A program made the translations under genes and the position numbers. 64,000 nucleotides of DNA from Meghimatium bilineatum (lineage: Eukaryota > Mollusca > Gastropoda > Stylommatophora > Philomycidae): assembly GCA_034231615.1 (NCBI GenBank), contig CM067322.1, forward strand, positions 69,363,354 to 69,427,353. Direction: 5' to 3'. Positions 22,611 to 35,699 of this stretch are shown piece after piece. Within the stretch, counting starts at the first letter, position 1. Each line of letters opens with the position of its first letter. The notes below the pieces were generated by a model, which searched no databases, was not told where the DNA came from, and worked only from the letters and a program-made list of their open reading frames with translations.

Positions 22611-23318
22611 TTAACCTTAGGCACACTGTTTACAATTACGCAATTTCTCTTCTGCCGCGGAATTAGTTTTTTTCGGAAATGTTGCGCAATCGTCGGTGGC
22701 TGTTTTGAAATCATGATAACTTTTTTTGTTGTTACAGATATTTAAATAATATTTGCACATATAAATAAAGAATTAAATTCTGCATATATTGGTGTAAGTT
22801 TTGTTTGTGTGTTTGTGATACGAGATGTGTGAGAAAGTGATAAAGACAGATTTAGACCTATCTAGATCTAGACCTACCGTATTTTTGATTGATCGTAAGC
22901 TGTGAAATCTATTGACTATTATATATTTTACATAATAGAAACATTGTGGTATATTTTAAATAATGAATTTTAAGAACGTACCTTTCAAGTTTTCCAGCTG
23001 AATAAACGATTTCACTGAATATACTATTAACGAATAAACTCGATTCACTGTCATGTCGCTTCCCCTGATGCAGATGACTACACATTGCTCAGATTTCCAT
23101 TTCATAAACACACAATATTGTATCCCCGCAATTTTGACAATGGTGATAAATTTTCTTCTCAATGTTGCCAAAACATTCGGTCAAAAAGTTACAGATCTCT
23201 TTGTTCGTTTTCAGGTTTGGCGAACTGGGCGGTGGATTTTGCCTTTAGAAATCAAGACATGACACAATTTCGGCGAAATTCACATCCCGAATTGTAAACA
23301 CAGTGTGCTAAAGGTTAA
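22611..23318. mobile_element. piggyBac-like MITE, TTAA-flanked
   Basis: Left end TTAA-CCTTAGGCACACTG (22611-) and right end CAGTGTGCTAAAGG-TTAA (-23318) are inverted copies for about 28 bp, through GTTTACAATT. TTAA target sites and C-rich ends beginning CC(C)TT are typical of the piggyBac superfamily. The 700-bp interior has no transposase I can recognise, so it is non-autonomous. Confidence 0.75.
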
Positions 23319-24829
23319 GGAAAATTCAAATAAAAGTGAGAGAGGAATAAAAATTCCTGACATATTTGTATTAAAAAAAATATTAATGAGATGGAAATTT
23401 AAGGCCTTAAAAAAAAGAGGACAATTCTGGAAAAAAAGAGGATATATGGTAACCCTTAGAATGCTGACTGTCAAAATGTACAATGTTAGAATAATGATAG
23501 TATAGCATTTTTATAACATTGGAGTACTGACAGTGTATAAATATATACATTGACAAAATATTGGCCGTATTCATCATTGCTTGACCTTCTGATGTTACCT
23601 GAATCACCATTGACGTGATAATATTCTAATTGCAACTATTATTGAATGACTGAAGGACACATGACTATTCTTAAAGGACAGGTTGACAAATATGTAGATA
23701 AATATAATTTATACAAATAAAAAAAAATGCTGCCAGCATTTATTCACATTTGAAGGTTTTATTGTGTATTTTTTGTTATATATAGTTCAATAATGTAATA
23801 TACTTGATATGCTCAGTAGTAAAAAGAAAAAGTTCAGATATGGCTGAATATTCTATACATCTTAAAACAGAACAGTAAACAAGTGAAATTTAGAAAGGCA
23901 GTAAAACAATCAATGGTGAAACAACTTTCTATACGTTTACTCAACATGTTTATAACATTAAAGATCTCCACAAACTTGTGCAAACTATCTCGAACAAATC
24001 CATTATTTCGCTCCTCTATACAACCTTTATTTCATAGAATTGTCGAGCATTCTCTGAGATATATAACATAAAACAAAGTTGACTTGGCTACAAACTTCTA
24101 AAGAATGATACCTATTTTATGATCATGTACACTATAATTTTGTACTGTCATTTGTATTCTTTTTGTCTTCTGTGAAGACTGTTCACAACTCAGAATTGTT
24201 AGGTATTGTCCTATACCTATTATCATTCACCATTTTGTTCTTTGACAATAAGTAGAAAATAATGCAGTAAATGTTCTTTGATCTATAACTGTCCATCAGC
24301 ATACTTGTATATTTTAATAAGAAAATACAACATAAATGGAAGACTCTTTATATGTACACAGAGAGCAATGAGTATGCACAAGACTATACATTTTCTCCAA
24401 ATTAAAACAATCTTGAAAACGAAGTGTTACAACATTTTCTGCTTGTCAGTTATTGGTAATATATAAACACATTTTTTGGAGAATGTAACTTTTAAGAAAA
24501 GAATTTGATCCTCAGAAGTGTGGCATGATGTTTTGACCAGAGTAGTTTTCATTCAGTCATGTGCGGGAGGGGAAGAACCAAGTATACTGCTACTGTGCCA
24601 TGACATCATATTCCACAAACAGACCTGTTCAGAGACATTCATATGATCTCAATAAAAGATAATGATTGTACAGCAGTGATGCCATGTGTTACTGGTACCT
24701 GAGTGTGATGCATAGAATAACACTGACCTGCAATGTTCTCTAAATATTAATTTGATTGAGCTCAGATCTGACAGTGAGTTGGGCAGTTATGAATCCTTAT
24801 GAGTGGTCACTCTATCACTCCCTTATCAC
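23319..24829. other. Intergenic, nothing recognised
   Basis: AT-rich sequence between the two genes; short open frames only. Confidence 0.5.
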
Positions 24830-24954
24830 TCTAGTGGTTATACTTGAGGATCTTTTTTAGGTTCACAGTTGAAGCTTCATTTCAGGAAAAGAGAGCTATA
24901 CATAGCAACAGAATTGAAAGTAACGTGACAAATGATACCTATCACTATCTAGAC

Positions 24955-25150
24955 TGTCAGGGACAGGTATGCATGAAAACTACACAATATACATCTGTGT
25001 GCTACACCCTGTTCACTTGTAAAACATAGAGCATATCCTGCAGGACTGTCAGTCCCCAGTTTGAACAATTGAAAGACATATTGATCCAGTGGCTCTGTGA
25101 AAAGATGTAGGCTTATAGTGCCAAAGAGCTCCTGACATTGGTAGAGTTTA
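24955..25150 (+). pseudogene. LINE ORF-end fragment
   Basis: + frames give SVCYTLFTCKT, ISCRTVSPQFEQLKDI and SAKELLTLVEFI, a weak match to the post-RNase H tail (EHILQ.C....L). Heavily decayed. Confidence 0.4.
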
Positions 25151-25860
25151 TCTGAAAGAATTCTCTTGTCAGAGTAAACACTAAAAAAAAGGAAAGAAAG
25201 GTCCTCAGTCCTAGGTTTTCTACACGTGTTAAAACTCATGCGTTCACTTTCTGACAAGGTAAGCAGCATAGAAGGAATGTTGCTGATCAGCCACGCTTAT
25301 CCTAAGAGTTGACTAAGGTAGATTGAGGGTGATACAGTTGAATCCTATAGCCCATCTGTTATAACAAATTTGTTAATTTAACACTTTTCAAAATTCCCAA
25401 TATTTAATCTTTATTGTTTGCTATATAGAGAAATTATGTTACATATATCATCAGATTTGACTGTATTAGTCACTTCACCTTGTAGAAAATCAAAATTATG
25501 ATGAAGTTGGATGTGCTGAGCCAAAAGATGCAGATATTGCATTAATTTATTTTTTTTAATGTGCATGGCTGCGGAATATTAAAACTACACAAAAATGGAA
25601 GTTTATAGTGGTATTGACCACATTAACATAAGTTATACAAAATTTGATGAAGATTACATTAACTCAATTTCAATTATTGTAACAAAATTACATAAGAAAA
25701 AAATAATTATGAAACAGAATTCCAAAAGGTGAAAATGCTGGAATATGTAAGAAACCATTTTATATGGGCAGATATAATAACCACCGATAAAGAAGTCACC
25801 TGAATATACCTAGAAAAGTGAAAAATAAGATCTTTTTTACAAACATCGAATAATTATTAT

Positions 25861-25990
25861 CATACTACAAACATAATGTACTGTAATTTTCATACTACAA
25901 ACATAATGTACTGTAATTTTCACACTACAAACATAATGTACTGCAATTTTCACACTACAAACATAATGTACAAGAACTTACATACTACAC
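25861..25990 (+). repeat. 30-bp tandem repeat, ~4 copies
   Basis: Unit beginning CATACTACAAACATAATGTA with T/C changes in later copies; the last is partial. Confidence 0.9.
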
Positions 25991-26357
25991 AGTTTCAAAC
26001 ATCAAATTGGCAACAGTGTGATAGTAAATTATCTAACCAAGATGTATTAAATATGAAATAATAGTGTCTCCAGTTTAGTCACATACAGGTATCCAAAATA
26101 TCTGGCTTGAGAAGTTTAATTCTTTACATAGAGTATTACCGTACACTCACTTTCCCCTCAACACCAAAAGGTACATGAGGACAAGAAGAAGAAAAAGACA
26201 TAGAGTATTACATAGTCTGTAGAATTAGTTGTGGGTAGTATTCACTTCAAGTATCTATCTTTCTGTGTCCTCTCCACCAAGCACATTTATGAACCTTTTA
26301 ATGACACTGTCATAAAAAGTGGGTGGATGTTAAGACCATCATCGCACATTAGTTTAT

Positions 26358-26502
26358 TTTACATTTGTTCTGAAATTCCCATAGATTTCTTGTAGCAGGA
26401 CAATGGTCCAACTAGATTTCCAAGATTTAATCCAGAGAACAGAGATGCTGCGCCGTGTCACCGTTTTATTTATGCCAATGGCCCAACATATCTGACTTTG
26501 GG
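26358..26502 (-). repeat. SINE family A, copy 6
   Basis: TTGTAGCAGGACAATGGTCC, then TCCAGAGAACAGAGATGC and CCAATGGCCCAACATATC. The left (GAA)n edge is worn away. Confidence 0.75.
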
Positions 26503-26624
26503 AGGCACATAAAATAGTCATTTGTGCTCCTATCTCTTTCGTGTACAGGAGGATCTCGACAGAGAAGTATAAAACACTGTAGCACCAATGGTCCCTAATG
26601 TAATATCTATGTAAAGGCAAGGCG

Positions 26625-26705
26625 AGTTATATGAATCAGCTTCATAGCACACGGTTTTCCCATAAATGCTCAGCTGTCTAGGCAGTAACAAGAAACCACC
26701 TGGCT
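26625..26705 (+). repeat. Dispersed repeat E, copy 2
   Basis: TTCATAGCACACGG, TTTTCCCATAAATGCTCAGC, and a CCTGGCTAG block shared with 40335-40435. Confidence 0.55.
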
Positions 26706-27039
26706 AGTGTTACCCTCATTATACAATATAATATACACACATATACAGAAATGCAGTTTTTTTTAAAAGTTACTTTTAAACAAGATATTCACTGATTTGA
26801 CATCATTCAACCTATCAACAGTGCCCACCTGGTCATTATCTTCTCATGTTTACCTGAATTGCACTAACCTCATGATTTGTGAGATCATGAAAGAGGTCAA
26901 GGTCAAAACATTTTTAGCAATAACTCGTGACAGGTTCATGAGAATCCTGTGAAACTTACTGGACACAAAACTCTGACCATATTATTGAATGCCTATAAAA
27001 GATTGTGGTCCTTGAATAAATTCAGTCGAAAATTCAATG

Positions 27040-27440
27040 TTCAAGAATGGCTCATTTCACTACATAACAACGATACATCATCATTGGGCTCTCACAGACT
27101 GGAGAATCACAAAGTGTAGTGACCAGACAGTTTAATGTAGTTAGAATTAGTCGCCTTTGGAGACGATTTCAACAAACTGACAAAAACTGGGTCAGTGGCA
27201 GACAGACAAAGTCACAACTCCTGCTGAAGACCGCTTCATACAACTGCATCACCTCAGGAATTGATTTACATCTGCGTCCTCCACAGTCCAGTCAATGCCA
27301 GCAGCTCATCGAATTTCAGATCAAACAATCAGGAGCTGTATGATGCTGGAAACCCTACAGAGGTCCTGTTCTTACGGATTGCCATTGCCGGAACCGACTG
27401 CAGTCGGTGAACCAGCATCATCAATGGACCGTTAGGAATG
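27040..27440 (+). pseudogene. Tc1-like transposase N-terminal fragment
   Basis: + frames: IIIGLSQTGESQSVV.RQFNV, ISRLWRRFQQTD, then HLRPPQSSQCQQL. This is the paired-type helix-turn-helix start of Tc1-like transposases (GL..TG.S...VAR.FNVS...SRLW.RF..T). Stops and shifts throughout; no DDE region seen. Confidence 0.7.
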
Positions 27441-27594
27441 GCTGAAGATGGGTTTGGTTTAGTTAAAATCTGAAAGTTTCTTCATGCCAAGGTTGAAACA
27501 TTAATTCAGTAAAATAAAATTTTGGTACATGTTCGAAATAATGTTGCGCTTCTTTTTTATTGAACAGTATATATTCTTGTAGGGATTTAATGGA

Positions 27595-27920
27595 TATTTG
27601 TAATGGTCAGCTAGAGTTCAGGATAATGAGAGAGCTGATGGACTGACTTCAAGAGCAGAGGTACAAGATGGTAAAGGGAAAATTTTGAATTCTGTATGTA
27701 TAATACACAGGTTTTGGATGAAGACACCATGGTGGACAAGGCTGTTAAGAGATTGAAGGAGTCTGGAATAGTTTGGGGAGATAGTTGAACTGGAATGATT
27801 TAGTGGTAGTATGAAGAAGATATACAATCAACTGTCTACAGGAATTAACACACATACCCTTTGCTATTTGCTGATGGAGGAGGAACTCATGAGGATGGCC
27901 AGTTTGCTGCTGTTGGTTTA
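27595..27920 (+). pseudogene. LINE RNase H end fragment
   Basis: VQDNERADGLTSRAEVQDGK matches the last RNase H strand (GNE.AD.L). KKIYNQLSTGINTHTLCYLL matches the ORF tail that follows in some LINE families. Confidence 0.6.
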
Positions 27921-27959
27921 GAAAATCACTAAACATATGCTTCAATTTTATCATCACAA

Positions 27960-29050
27960 TTTACAATGTCATTATTGACATATCTTATAATATCATTCAA
28001 ACACTTACAGACATACAAGTCACAAACACATAGGAATAAACATTCTACAACTTTTCAGTATCAATTTATATAGAAGTACTTGTGTACAAGCTAACTCTTG
28101 ACAGACAAACACTTGTAATCAAATGTGCCATATTAGTTTTTAAATCAGTTTATACATCATGATTGCACATACTTGAATAATACTTTACATTCCTTTTCAA
28201 ACAAGGATGCAGCCATAACTCTCCACAAATTTCTATTTTAGGCAGTCTTATCAAATCTCATGACTTCATATGCAGATCACATTTATTATTTCATTACATT
28301 GTACACTCAGGATATACAGAATAAATTTATTCTCCTGTCACTCCATTAAGGGTCAGCCCCTTGAAGCAGAGATGGGAGTTTAGTTCTGTCAAATGAGGCT
28401 GAAAACAAAGGCTAAGCAAACCTTCCTATGATCAAGCAAGACTACAGTCTGCCCTAGCAAGAAAAGGTGCTGAAGAATGAGTCAACCAGACAAGAGGTGC
28501 ACCTCAGAAATCAGGATGCTAATGCACACATACAATGGAAATATGTCTTATCTGTTAAGCGAGTGCAAGAAGCTTACAACTGTATTTACAGACCAATTTA
28601 TGATTGTTTAACTCAATTGCAGTCTCACAACTGCACATATTTCTTGTCATCAGTCAGGTTAAATTTAGCCAAGAAATAAATATAAAACTATAAAATAATT
28701 AACTGAGATTAAAGCTTTCATATTGTTATTTTTCTGGAGATACAATTAAATATAAAATGAAAAATCTGCTAAGAAATTTTAGATAGATAAATATAAGGTT
28801 AAATAAGTACAAAAATAACAAATTGATGTTTCAACCAAAAGATCTTTTATCAAGATTAATATAACTGAAAACTACATGGAATTATATAGTTAGACCATTC
28901 TATATTATTATAGACCATAAGAAGGGGTATAGAGTAGGTCTATGTGAAATTACATGACACAGCATACAAGGAAAATGTGAAATGAAATATGAAAATAGAA
29001 TTATTAATGATAATAGTAAAATACCGGTACCATGATTTAGCATGTATAGA
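27960..29050. other. Intergenic, nothing recognised
   Basis: AT-rich with short frames only; no clear repeat or gene. Confidence 0.45.
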
Positions 29051-29109
29051 ATTCACAACAATATTTGAAATTGTTGAAGAAGATGCAAAATGTAAACAAC
29101 CAGAAAAAT

Positions 29110-29275
29110 AAAAGTATAAGAGAGTTCTAGGAAGTTATATAGAACCAATTCTGCTGTATGGAAGTAAATCTTGGTCAATTCATAGAATAGTAAGAAATGT
29201 AGAAGCAGTAGAGATGCTTTATAGAATAATGTCACTATGGATCATTGATGAAGACGTGAACTTTTTGACGAATAG
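29110..29275 (+). pseudogene. RTE-like LINE fragment
   Basis: RVLGSYIEPILLYGSKSWSI matches the C-terminal RTE landmark (YIEPILLYGCE.W). Short and isolated. Confidence 0.5.
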
Positions 29276-29754
29276 CACTGAGCTGCCAAAAGTAAAACTA
29301 TTCAGCAACAATATGAACAACACAAAATAATAAGAGTACCATGGACATAAGTTCAATGAAAATAATCATAAAGTTAATATATGTGCTTACAATATTTAGG
29401 GTTCTGATCTCACAAAAGGGACTGAATTTGTATTATTCGGAGGTAAAATTTAAAAAAAAGGTTCACACTGTACAAGAAACTGATTGCTACTGCATAATTA
29501 CCTTTATTCCTACAACAAATCTTTCTGTACTCCTTAATAGGAAAACAGTAACAGGCAAATGTACTAACAATAAAGCATTTAAAGAATTATGAATGAAACA
29601 TGCACACATACTAAGTGGTCACCAAACCATTTCATATCAGTATTTATCTCCCACCAAATATTGAACAAGTTGAAAGTCAATGCAGGTAATATTTCTGTAC
29701 ACATTTCATGAGGAATGTCATTTATGCTCATAGATAATTCTGAAGAGAAAATAT

Positions 29755-30265
29755 TTCACAAACATTTACAAATAACTTGGAAATAGATATGTCTGAAAAG
29801 TTTAGAAATAATGTCACAAACATTCAGAAATAACCAATGATATCATAAATATTCAGAAATAACATATGATGTCATAAACATTTAGGAATAACTTTGAAAC
29901 AGATATGTCTGAAACGTTTCGATATGTCACAAACATTCAGAAATAATGAATGATGTCACATTTAGAAATAATGTTGAAATAATATGTCATAAACATTCAG
30001 AAATAACGAATGATGTCACAAACATTTAGAAATAATGTTGAAATGATATGTCATAAACATTCAGAAATAACAAATAATGTCACAGACATTTAGAAATAAT
30101 ATTGAAATATGTCATATAAACATTCAGAAATAACCAATGATGTCACAAACATTTAGGAATAACTTTGAAATAGATACGCCTGAAACATTTAGAAATACCG
30201 GTAATGTTGAAATGATATGTCACAAACGTTTAGAAATAACAAAATGATGTTACAAACATTTAGGA
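29755..30265 (+). repeat. Degenerate ~60-bp satellite
   Basis: Alternating blocks of ACATTTAGAAATAATGTTGA and CATTCAGAAATAAC.AATGAT recur about eight times with indels; TGTCACAAACATT is the most stable part. Confidence 0.85.
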
Positions 30266-30339
30266 ATTGCAGTAAGAAAGGAATCATGTGGCTTGTGTGA
30301 ATCACAGGGTTAGATTATGAAACAACATTTTCTGTTCTT

Positions 30340-30740
30340 AGAACTACATCCTAATAGTCTGATATGCTCTGGTCAAAGAGAATTTCGGGTAGTCATTATT
30401 CTGCATCTTCAATAGTAATTGTTTTAAGGCACTTAGATCTAGGTCAACTTTTGTCTTTATGTTCTGTATGGAGATTTCTATTCTTGCTAAGTATTTTGAT
30501 ATGAGCTGATTGAGATATATTTTTTCTGGGTATATCAGTTTGCTGTAGATTTCTTTTATATATGTGAGCCTCATTAAAAATATAATTCTTTTTTGCCATT
30601 TTTTAAAATGAATATTGTTTACTCTCCAGCTTAAAGAGTGTTTTTCCAGACTTATATTTGGCAGATTAAGATTTTGATATCTCTTCTTTCTTGCAGTAGT
30701 ACTTACGTAAAACACCAGGTCAATCAGCTTTATAATAAAC
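30340..30740 (-). pseudogene. LINE fragment just upstream of RNase H
   Basis: An unbroken - strand frame includes SALKQLLLKMQNNDYPKFSL, which lines up with LIVLKQIVLKMLQNDYPKLS at 39680-39750 on the + strand. Same family. It ends just before the RNase H TDGS motif. Confidence 0.6.
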
Positions 30741-30744
30741 ACAC

Positions 30745-32505
30745 AGACTATATCTTGTAGGGAATGTAAGAAAAATACTCTCCATTGTTATTATTGGGAT
30801 AGATCTCATGGCACCTGTTATCAATTGCAATCCTAGATTTGGTACTTTTTCGACTTATGATGATTACTACTTGCTGCTGCTTCACTAATGTGTTAAATAT
30901 TGTGGCTTTGTTATAAGGTAAAGTACTACATGAATATTAGTCAGAACTTGTCACTGTAAACTATTTACTTGATAGTTTGGAAAAGAAGTTTGAGTAACAT
31001 TATAATACTCTAAATGCAAATTGTTGTATAAAGATTTGATTAATAATAGACTGGACAGAAACTGATTGTGCATGGACAGAGTCTGGTATATTTAAAAACA
31101 AGATAGTTTCTGAAATTTTTAATTGCCTTCATCAGTCATAATAACTATAGGATAAATCATCAGTAATGTATTACAGACATGTAACCTTCAACTGTTTCTA
31201 GCAAGGTGTTCCTTGTTCCTTATAAGCTATTTGTTGTCTATTTTCTCCCAGGATTTTAGACCATACTTTCACATCTCATTTACAATTATACATGAATCTA
31301 TGTTGGCTTACTTCTCACTTCCTTTCAACCACCATGTGCCTGTAAAGGATATCCTGTGGGATACAACCATCTTCTATGCAAACCACATTGAGGGCATCAT
31401 AGTTTGTGAATCGTGTAAAAGCTTGTAAATTTCACTGAAGTAAACACTACACAAAAAAGTGATAATTGAAAGAAAAGTGCTATGAAGTATAGAAGAAGTG
31501 GGGAAAGATAAGGAACATAATGAGAGGAAAGGGGGAAAAGAAATATAAACAAAAATGAATGAGGATACACATTAAGTGATGGCCAGAACAGCAGACTTAA
31601 TGTTGTCAATGACAATGAACTTTTGAACTATTTATGACTGGTTACACACATGACAGAAAATAAATATACTATGAAATAAATACCGAAAAGAAATAATTGC
31701 ATATAGAAATACTGATAAGAATCATGACATTAAATGGATACCCGGAGAAGACAAAGTTTCAGATGTTAAAAATAACAAAAGGTGTGTCAAATTTAAACAA
31801 AGCTAACAAAAATGACAAATAACCATTCTGATACAACATATGATTGAAATAAACAAGGTCCAAAATATTGATTTCATTGTGCTTAGCTTTCTTCAGAATA
31901 ATATCTACAAAACTGATGATAAAGTCAGTAATGTCTGACATTCAATCATATACCACCCACTCACACAATCACACTTTTATTTTTCAAACATTTTCACAGA
32001 ACACAGTAAAATGGGCACAGAATGGTAAACTGTAAATTGACTTAACCCATAAGAGATTATTGTGCATACCTCTCAAAATATATTCTGCATGACTATTTCG
32101 TTGTTTCATATTTCATTAACAAGTTACATTTTATCCAGTTTTCTAAAATGACAATATAATGTCATCATGTTTATATATTTATATTTAAAGTATTTATACA
32201 CAGAAATGACATATTTTTGAATGAATGAAATGAAGCGGTCATCATCATCACTTGAGATGGATGCACAGCACCACATATATTTGTATGTATAGTATGATAC
32301 AGGCAATAGTTATACATCAATAGTCTATATTGGAATGGAAACATCAATGATAAACAAGTACAGTAGTAATATTCAACATTTTGATTTTCTTTATACAGTC
32401 AAACGAGTGTACACCTTCAATCTTCAGCTACTATCTCCAACCAAATCACACATCAACATGTGCTGTAGTATATCCCTAATGTCACATTCTCATTTCTTAC
32501 TGAGT
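30745..32505. other. Intergenic, nothing recognised
   Basis: AT-rich with short frames only; no supported gene or repeat. Confidence 0.45.
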
Positions 32506-32507
32506 AT

Positions 32508-32658
32508 CATCCTCAGCATTCATTCTCAAACTCTCACTGGATCTCTCTTGTAGCAGGACAATGGTCCAATCAGATTTCCAGCAGGATGTAGTCCAGAAAA
32601 GGGAAATGTATTGTGTCGCCATTTTATTTTTGCCAATGGCCCGACGCATCCAATTCTG
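32508..32658 (-). repeat. SINE family A, copy 7
   Basis: CATTCATTCTCAAACTCTCACTGG... to CCCGACGCATCCAATTCTGC. The outer stem is mismatched (CTCACTGG against CCAGCAGG). Confidence 0.85.
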
Positions 32659-32763
32659 CAGTTTACTCAGTATAAGATCTATGATTTCTTTCTTAATAAC
32701 TATATTCAGTGCGGCCTGTATGTTACCAGGGTCTGAAAGGGAAGGCAACACATTTAGTAATGT

Positions 32764-33118
32764 TCCACCTGCCATGCATGTTATAGGATGCAACTAAGAA
32801 GATTGGGCATGGTGTTAGCAGCCAAACCCATTTATGTCTGCTGTGATGAAGCCTAATGAATACCAATCCCTGAACTGCTGGTAGGGAATAACCCTTATAT
32901 CTGCATCTCTCTCTGCAAGAAAGTCACGGCAAAGTTCACACTGGAAGACCGCCTAGTTCGTGGCATAGCACTCACAGTCACAATGAATCAGTCATCCAAG
33001 ACTTGCAAAAGCACTGGAAAACTTCCACATAAGAAAAAGACAGCTAGGGAAATATCAAAATGTAGCTGAACATCAAACTCCACCTGCTGGCATAGGGAAC
33101 AAGTGTCATAAAACTCTT
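32764..33118 (+). repeat. Dispersed repeat D, longest copy
   Basis: Starts CCTGCCATGCATGTTATAGG and joins blocks seen separately at 17651 and 21325, so it links both into one family. Confidence 0.6.
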
Positions 33119-33513
33119 ACACATACTGGGCTCAGCATCACAACTGTTTGTAACCATTTTAATATGTTCAGTAAGAGCTAATCAATAATTTAATATACTG
33201 AAACATGTATGGAACTCTTTATTCCAAATTTTAACATTTGAAACATATATGTACAAACTGTACTGAAGGAAATGTGTACAGACACATTTTTAGTAGGATA
33301 AATAGATGAAATAGGTAAATGTTTTAGTCTATGAAAATTCATATAATGCAATATTGTTCAATCATGTTAAAACATATTTTTCATGTATCAGTTATCTGAG
33401 GCACCTCTTAGAAATAATATTACTAAGGTCAGGACAACTGTGTTGTTATGTGACTGTATTATGTGACTTTTCCCTGTCAAGCATCTTAAGTAATTTGATA
33501 TTATATTATAATA

Positions 33514-33789
33514 AAGAAGCTCTCAACCAATTTTGGCCTATGGCTCCTATTGGGACAGTTTGCTCCTATTTATCTTTTTCCATATCTGAACAAAACGGCC
33601 AGTATCTTTCTTTATGTCAGCATTCAAGGCTTTTTAAGCTTTATCACCATAATTTTGGTTGATTATTGTTCATTTAGTTATCTTTCTGTGGCCCACCAAT
33701 TAAAAAAAATGTTTCTGTGACCCCCAGGGAGATTATAGGGTGCATGTTGAGGTTATGGGGGTTCATATGGTCCATTTTGAGAACCACTG
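33514..33789 (-). mobile_element. hAT-type MITE
   Basis: On the - strand it starts CAGTGGTTCTCAAAATGG and ends near GGTTGAGAGCTTCTT, so the ends are imperfect inverted repeats of the hAT CAGTGGTTCTCAACC type. Flanking octamers TTATAATA and TTCTAATG match at 6 of 8. Contains CCTGGGGGTCACAGAAAC, loosely SPIN-like. Confidence 0.6.
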
Positions 33790-33799
33790 TTCTAATGAA

Positions 33800-34805
33800 C
33801 TTTACACATCTGCCAGCATGATTGTTTTCTCTTATTTTGTAAGAGCTGTCACTTGCTTTAGTGAGCTATATTATCTTTGTTTTGTTTGTATGTGTGTTCT
33901 TAACACTTTCAGTGCCATCAACTACTTTTCTTAAATGATAAGACTAGCTGAAGTGAATCCCTTTCACTGCCATGGGTGATTTGCCATCAATGGGTATGAT
34001 TCTTATCATTGGAATTTTGCAGACCTGTCTGTCCTGACACTTGTACTCTTTATTAAAGTTCTTTCTACAATGGCTGCACCCATAATCAGATTGATTTAGT
34101 CCCAAATGTCAGTTTTAATGATTTTAAAAATATATAAATAAATACTTCAAAATGAGCAATCTAGCTTACGAATACTATGTTTCAAAAATGGCTTAGCTGA
34201 CTTCTTAACAATAATGATACAATGACTCAGAATCAGATACATAACTGGACTATGATTAAAGTAATGATGGTTATAAATTGACACAAGATTGATCTGTTGG
34301 TCTATAAGCAAGCGATAAACAAGTCAAAATCACTGCTGCTGGCTAGACAAAATCAGGATGAAAATAAATGGAAATTTGACAGTTTTGAGAAAAGTATGAG
34401 GAATTTTTTCTCTGTAAAGTATATTAATTTCTGAACACCATCTGACAGTTTCAAGGTCCTAACTTTATTGGTTAAAGTTAACCTTAAAACTTGTAAAGAA
34501 ATATTGAAAAAAGATAAAAAGGATTAGTGTGGAAGTGGGCAAGAGCTGGCTGAAAAATGTGTGGAACTAAAAGAGTTAAAAATATTACCATACAGTTTTT
34601 TATACTTAAAAGATGGATTTCTAGCAAAAGAATATACTTTCAGTTTAAGAGTGTAACCTGATCCTGATTGTCTATCAAGAATAATTTATAGGCATAGATG
34701 AACTAAGTATATGGTTTTGATTATGCTGAAATTATTGTCGGATTGGCAAGTCAACTTTGAGTATTAAAAAATCAGATAAAAATATTGAAACTAAACTAGT
34801 ATTAA
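33800..34805. other. Intergenic, nothing recognised
   Basis: AT-rich; no gene-like frame or clear repeat. Confidence 0.45.
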
Positions 34806-34814
34806 AAAGTAAGG

Positions 34815-35560
34815 CATTCATATGATGTAGCTTCAGAAAGTTCCTGGAATTAGTGGAACATATAGAAATAAGTAAAAATTGAATTATTTACACTACATTT
34901 CTTAGAAGTATTTTCCTTCAATAGCTACACACTTTTGTCAATCTCAACATGCATACAGCTGCTGGAAAGATTCATGGAACCAATTCTTTGACACCTCTCT
35001 CAGCTATCTTGTCGCATTGGTAATAACATCATCTGCATACTTAAATCACTGTTCTTTTAGTGCTTATTTCAGTTGAGGGATCAAGAACAAATCAGTTGGT
35101 GCAAGGTCATAAGAATATGGAGGCTGTTCCAGCCAAGATAATTACATTGTACTTTGTGAGGTACTGCTTTACCAGTAGGGATCAATGTGCCAGAGTATTG
35201 TCATGCAGAATCTTCTTCTTCTTCAGCGTTCATTCTCAAACTCCTGCTGAATTCTCTTGTAGCAGGACCATTGTCCTACTAGATTTCCAGCAGGATGTAG
35301 TCCAGAGAATGGAAATGCGCTGTGTCGCCATTTTATTTGCGCCAATGGCCAGACACATCCGTCTTCGGTGGAGTCATGCAGAATAATCCAACAGTTTGTT
35401 CTCCACTTCATTTTTGTGGTTGTTATTTTCTTATTGCACAGCTTAGACAATGGATATCAATGTACACTTTTTTGTTAATCATTTGGATTTTAGGAATGAA
35501 ATCATGGCAGAAAATGCCCTGGAAATTGTACATTCAGTAGATTGTCATTGCATTCTTAAT
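34815..35560 (-). pseudogene. mariner transposase fragment interrupted by a SINE
   Basis: On the - strand, ILHDNTLAH.SLLVKQYLTK is the region around the second catalytic Asp of mariner transposases (HDNA.AH). Downstream comes a stretch ending near GGAACTTTCTGAAGCTACAT, like a mariner terminus. Upstream sequence (IQMINKKVYIDIHCLSCAI) continues at 35385-35560 beyond the SINE. Stops and missing segments make it inactive. Confidence 0.7.
35200..35384 (-). mobile_element. SINE family A, copy 8, with 12-bp target-site duplication
   Basis: GTCATGCAGAAT at 35200-35211 is repeated exactly at 35373-35384. The 161 bp between (35212-35372) therefore define the whole SINE: (CTT)n edge, CATTCTCAAACTCCTGC, nested hairpin, CCATTTTATTTGCGCCAATGG, GTCTTCGGTGGA. 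The target lies in the mariner codons for ILHDN. Confidence 0.92.
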
Positions 35561-35699
35561 TCTGGTGCACAATTGTCTGTAGCTGTATATAGCCAAAAAA
35601 AAATGCTATTGGATTGGGTGTTATAACACAGTGCTGTGTGACTCATACTTGTATTAAAAGTTGCAATCTTTTGAATGAGTAATCTGTCTTACAGGGTAA

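Noticed and set aside
23053..23297. Transposase of the piggyBac-like element
   Set aside because: The short frames show no DDD-type motif or family similarity.
35060..35386. Protein-like frames with AFILKLLLD...[11 protein letters not shown]
   Set aside because: The same peptide appears wherever SINE family A occurs, so it is a translated repeat.
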